Shown: positions 46,441-56,700 of the stretch, one piece after another | Numbering within the stretch: position 1 is the first letter of the stretch | Layout: every line of letters starts with the position of its first letter | Assembly (NCBI RefSeq): GCF_963855985.1 | Contig: NC_087119.1 | Coordinates: 7,418,001-7,482,000 of the forward strand | Reading direction: 5' to 3' | DNA from: Ostrinia nubilalis | Taxonomy: Eukaryota; Arthropoda; Insecta; Lepidoptera; Crambidae | Length of the DNA stretch: 64,000 nt | The notes under the pieces: generated by a model | Databases searched by the model: none | Told to the model about the DNA's origin: nothing | What the model saw: only the letters and a program-made list of their open reading frames with translations | Made by a program: the position numbers and the translations under genes

Positions 46441-49400
46441 GTAAGTCATTTTATTTATTTTCTTTATTACCCAATCCAAAAGCTGTGCGATTGCCGCTGC
46501 GAATCAATCCGTCCCCCCGATCCTTTAGGAAATAAATCGTTTTCAACCTACCGGCCGGCTGCCCTAAATCTTTGGAATTTAACTTCGCAAGGCGATATTT
46601 CAGAATAATTTAAGTTATTATATTTAACTGTGTTGGGTGGATACGGCCGGTTACAAAATGATTGTGTCCGCAACAGTATTTAAATTGTCGAGTAATATTT
46701 TATTAGTGGAACGTGAAATAGCGCAATAGTTTTAGAATTAGTTTTGAAAAGTGTAGCTCCTTTCTAATGGCATTCGTTATTTGGTGTCGCAGTGGAGGGT
46801 GTGGGAACGAGCTGCGTGCAACCAGTCGGAGCCGCCCACTGTGCGCCCGCGACACGCGCGAGAGTAGCGATTTAGACGATATCATTGCTTATTTCACGTT
46901 TCATAATTCTTGACTTATAAACCTCATTATGGAGACTGAGGCTTGACCTGGTGTAACAAAACCAATTAATTTTCAATTTAATTGAGCGAGACTAGAACCG
47001 GTTGGTTGTATGATTCGGTCCCATGTTGCAAGATAGGCCCGCGACCTACGATTAGGCAACAATATAATTATGTTGGATGAATGATAGATCACTCTCGTGC
47101 AAATCGGGCATGCCCTTACCCTACTTATTACTTTAATCATGTTTAATGTTTCAGCAATTTTGTGGCCAAAAACGTTCCAAAAATGTAAAAATTGTGATAT
47201 CTATTTCGCCACGTGCTACCACAGAGTCTTGAACCACCCTCATCCATTTCATTAGTCCACCAGTCCATAGTAGTTTCTTAATTTTTTATCATTAATTAGG
47301 TGAATTTTAATACTTTTGCAGCCAGATTTGTGTTGACAATGGATAAATTAAAATGTCTTTCGCCATGTGTAAGTTACAAATGAACTACTCGTAAACTGTT
47401 AAAAGATATCGATCTGTCTAATTTATCTAATCCATCCGTTCATTATTTTTATGTTTTATATCATTATTTCAGTGAATTTGATAAATTTTTCAATTTTGTA
47501 GCAAGGAAATGTCCCGAAAATTGGTAATTCATAACCAGTTTGCCGCGTGATAGCACAGAGTCTTGAACTACCCTCAAACTTATAAAATGTGTCTAATATT
47601 CTAATCCATAGCAAGATTTTCTACTTTGATGTCATTATTTCAGTGTTTTTGATACAGTTTTCAATTTCGTAGCAAGGAAATGTCTCGAAAGTGGAGAAAT
47701 AATATTGATATCCATTTAGAGATGTGGCACAAAGTTTTGAACTACCTACCCTCAAACTGAGAAAATGTCTAATATTCTTCTATCCATCAGTCTATAGTAA
47801 AGTTTCCTAGTTTTCTATCATTACTTGGGTGTTTTTAAATAAATTTTGGAAATGTAAACGTCCTTGTCCCGGAAATGAAGAAATTATGATATCTATTTTG
47901 CTACCTGCTGGCATAAAGATTTATTTCAACTACCCTTAAACTGTAATTAATTTCTTGTACCGCCGTTATGATTATAACAGTTTAAATTTGAATTTTGAAA
48001 ATATTTGTAGAGTTATAATTTTGAATATCTGCGGTCGGCCGTTTGGTGTAGTGGTTCAGAACGGACTACTATGCCGGGAGGTCCCGGGTTCGATTCCCGG
48101 CCGGGCAGAAATTGAAGTGATGAATTTTAATTTCTGTGACGGGTCTGGGTGTTACTATGTATAATATGTATGTATTTAAAAAAAAAAGTATATAAGTAGT
48201 ATATCCGTTAAGCTAGCACCCATAACACAAGCATTAAGTTGCTTACTACTTTGGGGCTAGCTGGCGCTGTGTGAAATTGTCCAAAGATTTATATAAAAAA
48301 AAATGTACAGGATCTTTCTGGTGTGACCTATGAGCCACCATCATACAACTCCTTATTTATTTTAAGTGAAAAAGGGTCAAACGAGCTTTTCATTTTTTGT
48401 CCTGATTTAAAAAAAATTGACGTTATTATTTTTAAATGATGAATTTATTACTGTATTTAAATGATGTAAGTTATCTCCAAATACATATTTCTTTTTCAGC
48501 TCGATCCCATTTCACATGTTAGCTTTACAAATCTATCAAATATCGACCCTAGTTACGTGTATCCACCTATATTCTGCTTTGCAAACACCTCGATCAACAA
48601 ATTCCTTACGATATTTATCGATTGATTAATGTTAACCCCTGAGAAAATTAGGAAATTATTCGTGGCATAATATGAATACAATCAGCCAACTTTTAATCGC
48701 ATATGAATATAGTAAATTATTAATATACCTACTGAAGAAATGAAGACTGAAGAAATGAGTATACTTACTTGAACAAGTAATTGAAATAATGGACTTAACA
48801 TATTAAAATTATGCAATATTAAATAGAATCGTAACAATAAAACTGCACACAACTCAATGCTGATATTATTTTTGATATAATGATTTATTATTATTTACCT
48901 GGTTACCTACATATGTAACCGCCAAAATTAATACGCACATGTTTTGCGTGATACCCACATTTTAGTTTACATATTTCACCAACGTTTGCGTTAGATTGTT
49001 GAACTCGTTCACTTTGTACATATTATTCAAATACAACCATTTAAATTCTTCTCTCGCCTCGTAGCAGTCATTCTATGTAGGGAATAAATTCACAGAACAT
49101 GAAACTTGTGTTCTTGTGCAGTACTCTGCCAGTTCAACCGTAACTGAGGTAGTTTCAAATTTACAAATAACTATCTCTCACGCTAATTTTTGCCCTCGGT
49201 AATTAGAACAACCTCGTATCACCGATTTCCCGTTTTTCAGGTAATTGGTCTGTATTGCAAAGCCGGAAGATAGGTTGCCTAGAGCCGAAAATACGTGTCT
49301 TAACGTAGTTTAGTGCTTCGATATTTTGCAAACCGGTAAACGAGTCTGGTTGATAATGAATGCAATCACTTCCACTAGTTGGCCTCAATTAGTTGAGATT

Positions 49401-52400
49401 ATACATGTATTAAAATTCCCCTTACAAATTTTATAATTTACAACTGTTTGTTGGAGCGTTGGGGCAAACGTTAGTCGGGTTGCATAACGATTATTCGCCG
49501 AGAGCTTCTTTGAAATGCAGCCGTGACACGGCGCGGCGCCCCTTGATCACAAGTGTGCAGGCTCGCCTGCGCGCTGCACATTTAACAAAGGCGTGACTGC
49601 ACGAGGATGCGCTCAAACATACCACCACTTACCCAACGTCGGCATTACAGCTAACTTACAGACATTTGGTAATAAAACATCGTTGCTCAACCAGACGATT
49701 GACATTTAGTTACCTATAAGACGCAGGGACTCGCGAGCTTTGCAGTTTCACAGTTTCTTTCGCACCCACATCGCATCTTGCACAATTCAAAATTAATAAT
49801 CGCATTCTTGCAAAGTATTACAAATGGAACATACCTACTCACTTTTTAGCTATGTAAGCTCAATAGTTACCCAACTATCGCATTGTGCGTTCAAATAATA
49901 GTGGGAAGATTGATGTGCAAAACCTCATCGCGGATGCTTAGAGTTATCACGACGGAATCGGCGCTCTCGTAACCAGGCCTCACCTCCGACATTGTTATGA
50001 TTTAGAAAGGAGATGCTGTGGGAACCGTTTCACAACCTCCTTGGGAACAAAAAATGTTCTAGTCCAGAGATCTTAAAAAGGAAAATGGCACCTTGGTGTG
50101 TGGCTGCCGCATTGCGTGGCGAGGTCACCCTACTTTTTACCACTTCTGGTTTCTGCCCGACTGACCTTGACGCGATTTGAGGTTACAATTACGCATTCTG
50201 ATCACCCACGCATGCGACATAGTAAATGTCACAAATATAGAAAGTGCACTTTTTCCAACGTGACTCGAAATCGCGATTTATGATTTCTCCTTTAATGAAT
50301 GCACCGCCGTGCCCGGTCAGATCTGTCTATTCCATCTTTCTAACTTGTTGAAATTCAACCAAGGTTTCACGCAACTTAACAACAATAAAATACGTTCTAA
50401 CGGCACAGGTCGGCTCGTACAGATAATTTTATATTGTATTGTAAATTGGCATACGTGATCGTGCATAAATTGTCGGCTGGAAACCAAGTGCCGTCACTCG
50501 GATGGTTCAGATTATATAAAATAGAGAAAGCCAAGGGAGTATGAAATAGTGTGATCGGAAGCGGATGCGGAACTGGTTCACGTCCACCTGACCTGACCCT
50601 GCTGGGGCGAGTTATTCAACAATCACGAGCAGAGTGACATACAGGCTGACCTTATGCGCGGCAGAGCCGCAGCAGCGCCCGAAGCCCGGCGACATTCACC
50701 CAGCCTCGGCATGCCACGCCATGCTCGCTGGTTCACATTTACCATTGAATCCGCGAGCCAACGGCCGATATCCGCTTACCCATCAAATAAATCCGCATCG
50801 TCTGCCCCTTGAACTTATGTACAACGCGACCTTTTTATGTAATCTAACATGATAGAATGTCGTTTTCTGTTTCATAATATCATGTAGCGACTCGTTAACT
50901 GCTCATCTTATGTAATAAAGCTGCTTTATAAGACGAATATCTACGAATGACGAATGACATCAATTTGGCACACATGCGCAATCTTTGAGCGTATGAATGA
51001 AGTAAGAAGGTATTTTCCGTTTTAATGGTTCTAAAATGCAAGGACACGACAATCATTCGACCGGTAATTTAGACATTAATTATTCTCGTGTTGTAATAAG
51101 TAACTTTAGTTTCCAATATTGTATCTTGGTGCGAGGTTTCCCTGTGCCAGGTATTATTACAGCCAATGTGCTATGTAGGCACAGATGCCGACACTAAATG
51201 AATATACTACCTGATTCCAATAGACCCTGACATTTTGCAGTCAAGTTAAATAGTTAGTATGCAGACAACTAGATTCAAGAGCCATGCATTTCATTATTGT
51301 TAGACTAAATTAACTTTATCATTTGACCTATCGAAGCTGTACAAAAAATCTACCTATATGAATTTCTTAAATTTAATTTATTACGTGACATTTTATTTTA
51401 TTATGATGTTATTAGTAGAAAATATTGTCGATGTTCTTCTGGTGATCACCACCTGTATCACGTGGACTCTGTACAATGATATTCGAGCGAAATAGGAATT
51501 TGATATACATAGGTACCTACGCATCAAATCTCTATTTCGCTCAATGGTAAATTTTCCTTATAAAATTATAATGAAACTGAATAAGTACATACTGATTGTC
51601 TTTAATCTCTAGAGAATTCAGACTTACTTAAGTCCTAGTTCGAGGAATAGAACGAGGTAGTGATCTAAGGAGGTTTTTATTCCTGTATAATAATAAATTT
51701 TCTGAGAATAGGTACGTGACAAAATGTCTATCTTATCTCGACTATCAAACTTGAATCCGTGAGCGAATGCAAAAAGTTACAACAAATAAAGTTTATGTAA
51801 ACTTTGAGGTTATTTAAAATATCAGATGCGCAATTGTTTTTTTAGTTGGTTGATGTCATATCACTAAATAGAGGACGAATCCTAGGAGTTTATTTTTATA
51901 ATATTTTATAATATTACGAGTATATCCTGGTAGGAAAATGAACTTGGTTTATTCGTGAGGTCGTGCGTTCAACCGCCGAACCAGTGCAGCATGTTTTAAG
52001 TACCTAGTTTATTTAAAATGGAAACAGCGTTCACTCTGTATGAACAGTGTAATAAAATTAACAGTCAAATAGAGAACGTCTTCCCTCTTATAAGTCTACG
52101 ACTACTAACAAGAAGATTTTAACTGACTTAGTAATCCGTGGTCTTATGATTCTACACAACAATTTAATGCCATTATTAATCTCGATTGTAGGGCCAATCC
52201 TTCATTTCTCTCTGGTTTTGCGAGTTAAATCTCCAGCAGCACTCCTCACATAGGTACTATACAGACTTTTTATCAGTTATAGTTTGGTCGGCTTCCAATT
52301 TGTATGAGGAATCGGCTAGCACCAAATCTGTGTAATGTGCGTACTTTCATACGTGATCAATAGCCTTTTTTTGTGTCAGGAAAATGTAATGCATACCCAC

Positions 52401-53747
52401 CGGTCCGGGGGTTCCGGTGGGTTATGTTGGGCTCTCCCTGCCAGAAGGGCAGGGCCTACCCACTAAAAACCTGACGGGTCCCTCGGGTGGCGCTTAGTGG
52501 GGTAGCACGTAAGGCGCCGTTAAGTCGTTCACGTACGTACCCCCTCGCTTTGGCCGCAGCCTCACTCAAACTGTCGCCCTTAGAAGACAACTCTCTCCGA
52601 AGCGCGCGGGGACGTGATCAATAGCCTAAGCGCTAACCCAACTATCGGTCAATTATAGTCGATCTTCGGGGTTTAATGACCTTACGATGATGATTAATCT
52701 AGATTTTCTTATTCCAGTATCATGCTGCTGGCGTGTGTGGCGTGGCAGGTATCGGCGCGCGCGCAAGATGAAGTTGAGCCAAGAGCGTCGCCTTCCCGCG
52801 GCCTGCTGAAGCGAGGGCTGGCGAAGAAGCCCTCAACAACGACCACTCCCGCTCCTCAGGTAAAAACCTTTTTTTATCCACAATGAGGAAGCTTTTGGCC
52901 TGTATGTCACCTGCAGGTGATTATCATGATAATCAGACCGAAGGTAGAAGTTCACCCGAAATCCTCAATCACAAAGGAACTGGCTATCTTAGGGTCCTTT
53001 CAAACAACTACCACTCCCGCTCCTCAGGTAAAAAACCTTTTTTTATCAACAATGAGGAAGCTTTTGGCCTATATCCACCTGATGAAAAGTGATGATCAGA
53101 CCGAAGGTTGAAGTTCACCCGGAATCCTCAATCACAGAGGAACTGGCTATCTTAGGGTTCTTTCAAACAACTACCACTCCCGCTCTTCAGGTAAAAACCT
53201 TTTTTTATCCACAATGAGGAAGCTTTTGGCCTGTATCCACCTGATGAAAAGTGATGATCAGACCGAAGGTAGAAGTTCACCCGAAATCCTCAATCACAGA
53301 GGAACTGGCTATCTTAGGGTCCTTTCAAACAACTACCACTCCCGCTCCTCAGGTAAAAAACCTTTTTTTATCAACAATGAGGAAGCTTTTGGCCTATATC
53401 CACCTGATGAAAAGTGATGATCAGACCGAAGGTAGAAAAGTTCACCCGAAATCCTTTATCACAGAGGATATATTATTAACTAATTAGGCTTTTCAGTAAA
53501 GTTATTTTCGAAATTAATAACTAAAAGCTCGTAGATAATATTACAACAAAGATCTAAAAAGGGTCTAAGGACTCGACACCTTGCACCCTGAAAGTAAATG
53601 TTATTTACGTAATTTTTTTTTTCTAAATCTATTACTTATAATAAATCTGTAGAGAGGTCAATTCTGTACATGAAATATATTTTCACAATAACTATCAGGG
53701 GGTGATTAGTGATCGATACTGATGCCAAAAATGCAATCAGTAAAATT

Positions 53748-53784
<37 letters not shown>

Positions 53785-56700
53785 ATGTTCCTTATAGAAA
53801 CAAAAACTACTTGACGGATTTTAACGAAACTTGGTACAATTATTCTTCATACTCCTGGGCAGGTTATAGGATACTTAGGAATTCCCACGGGAACGGGCAT
53901 TAGCGGGAAAATCCTTTTGTATGAAAAATCTAAACCGCTTAAGTTAGACGCTTGAAATTTGGCATGTAGGTACCTTATTAAACTTAGAGCTTAGTTACAA
54001 CAAGGAATTCCCGAAATTCTCACGGAAACGGGAATAAGAGGGAAAATCCTTTTGTATGAAAAATCTAAACCGCTTAAGTTAGACGCTTGAAATTTAGCAA
54101 GCGGGTACCTTAGTAAACTTAAAGCTTAGTTATAAAAGGATATTGCAAAATTCTTACGGGAACGGGAGTTAGCGGGAAAAAACATTTGTATGAAAAAATC
54201 TAAGCCACTTAAGATAGACGCTTGAAATTTGGCATGCAGGTACCTTAGTAAACTTAAAGCTTAGTTACAACAGGATATTGCGAAATTCCAACGGGAACGG
54301 GAGTTAGCGGGAAAATACATTAGTATGAAAAAATCTAAACCGCGTAAGATAGATGAAGGGGGTAAAACGGGTTCCACGCGTACGAAGTCGCGGGCGGCCG
54401 CTAGTTCGTAATAATTCTATACCGCCTACTTTATTCTCAGTTTGGCCCTAAGGTTGACTGGAAGAAAATGCCGAAAGGCATTAGGTCCGCCTTATGTACA
54501 CCGTTCTATGTGCATATAAGTTTTAAATAAAAAATAAATAAATAAATCCTAACTAACTCAACACCCAAATTCTAGTTTGTATTTCAAATTTTAATTAGGT
54601 AGGTAAATCACACAATAAATATCATTTGGTACCTCCTACGTGAAAGTTATTTATTTAAACTTTAATGCCAAAATAAATTTGTACATAAGGCGAACTTAAT
54701 GCACTAAAGCATTCTCGACCAGTTTACCTTTGAGTTGAGCAGAAAAGAAATTTGTTTGGCGGTACTTCAAGTTACAAGAATTATTCAGATTCTGCCAAAG
54801 TCATAGAAGAATTAATGTCCTGAAGCGAGAAGAAAAAGCCTTGCCCGTTTGTAAACAAGTTTTTTTTACCCAGAAAGATCTAAGTGCCCATTTCTCTAAA
54901 AAAAACCTATTCTTAGTCCGGCTGGCTAACCACTATCCTTGGACGAATAAACCACCTGGTTTATTCGTCCAAGCCACTATCCTATCCAACACAACATCAA
55001 TGCTAACAACATTGTTGTGTTTCGGCAGTAGGAAGAGAAGAAACTGAGATATAATATTAATTCACCTTGTGGATGGTAAGTAAAATCGCGATCGTAGAGA
55101 GCTGTGCAAATTTTTAACCTTTAATATTAACCGGTATTCTTTGATATTTAATTATTGTGATAAGGATCTGCTGTATCCTATTCAAAGCCGAAGAAATCAT
55201 CATGCCAATTAATGCTTGCTTTATTGGATTCATTTTAACAGTTTTATTTGCTCTATATTACATTAATACGTTTAAAATACTTAAAATAATCGACCCAGTT
55301 GTGCTATTACATAAATAAATAACTAGGTAAACATTAATTAATTTGTGATTGATGTATTGTCGATCGTGGATTGGCAGACAAACGACCTAACGTGCAGTTC
55401 AATAAACACATTTCCGCAATTTCATACTGGTAGCTCAATAAATGTGTTAATTAAGTATATTTTAAATTGCTATATGGCAGCTGCTCCAATTGAGTTGCTA
55501 AAAAGATTGCAATTATTGTACTTTAAAGTACCTATGGTAAATAAAGGTACTTAGTTGACAAAAGAAGAAAATTATGTGGTATGTCTTATATCATCGGAAA
55601 CACAAAAGTCTCAGTTAGGCTCTAATAGGGTTGACTAATTTTGTTGTCCCGAAACAATAGCTTCGGTTAAGCGTTATTATGTTACCCGTGCAACGGTAAC
55701 CGGCCCGTTGCGGTTTCACAATGAGGCATTAGGCACGCCGCTCACGTGATATCTTATTGCTATCGGATGGAAAAAAGCCTAAAAGCCTTTTTCACCATTT
55801 TGAATTCTACTTATTAGATAACTAGCTTTCCGCCCGCGGCTTCGCCAGCGTGGAATTTTGTCTGTCACAGAAAAACTTTATCGCGCGCGTCCCTGTAAAT
55901 CTATCCTATGTCCTTTCCCGGGACTGAAACTATCTCTATGTACCAAATTTCATCAAAATCGGTTCAGTGGTTTAGGCGTAAAAGCAAGGCAGACAGACAG
56001 ACAGAGTCACTTTCGCTTTTATAATATTAGTATAGATTTGGTTGATCGAAATGACCCTGAAACTGCTCTGATTCTGGTTACAAAGTTCAGTGCGTTTACG
56101 AAAATATGCGGATGTAGGTAAAGCAGAATAAAAATAAACTCACGGCAATGTAAAGCGCACGACAAGAGTAATAATTTGTATTATATCATAAATTAATGCA
56201 GTTATTTGTAAAAATCGTGTCTGTAGTTTTGTATCTTTTGCCGCGAAGTGTGCTTTGCATGGTCGAACAAAAACGAAAAAATGTTAATGAGAAAAATTTT
56301 CATTCCGAATTAAGTTGAATGTCTTAGTTTGAGCTCTAAACAGGCCATTGGCCAGCACTTGATTTTTCCTTGTAGGTAGTGGATAACCTGATCACATTCA
56401 TAGCTCTTACTTTGAATGTTTGAATGACGTCAACGAAGAATCCTGATAGCAACAAATAAAGCTACATACTTATAAAGTGTCTCCAAGATTGACGACGACT
56501 TAACGATAAATGCCACTATCACGGCAAAACGTGAATGCTTTAACGACGTCAACCGCCCATAATAATGTGCATTAACATACATGGCATATCAAAACATTGG
56601 TGGCAGATTTCGCAAAGGGGACGACACGATTAATCCGGTTCAAGGTGAGCAGGACGATCGCCCGAGGATGGGGTCACCTTCTCTACCGACCTTTAGGTGA

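Noticed and set aside
46174..46608. 144-codon plus-strand open frame over the start of the secreted-protein gene
   Set aside because: It runs through the GC-rich 5' UTR and past the GTAAGT donor in a different frame from MKILP; a chance frame in GC-rich sequence.
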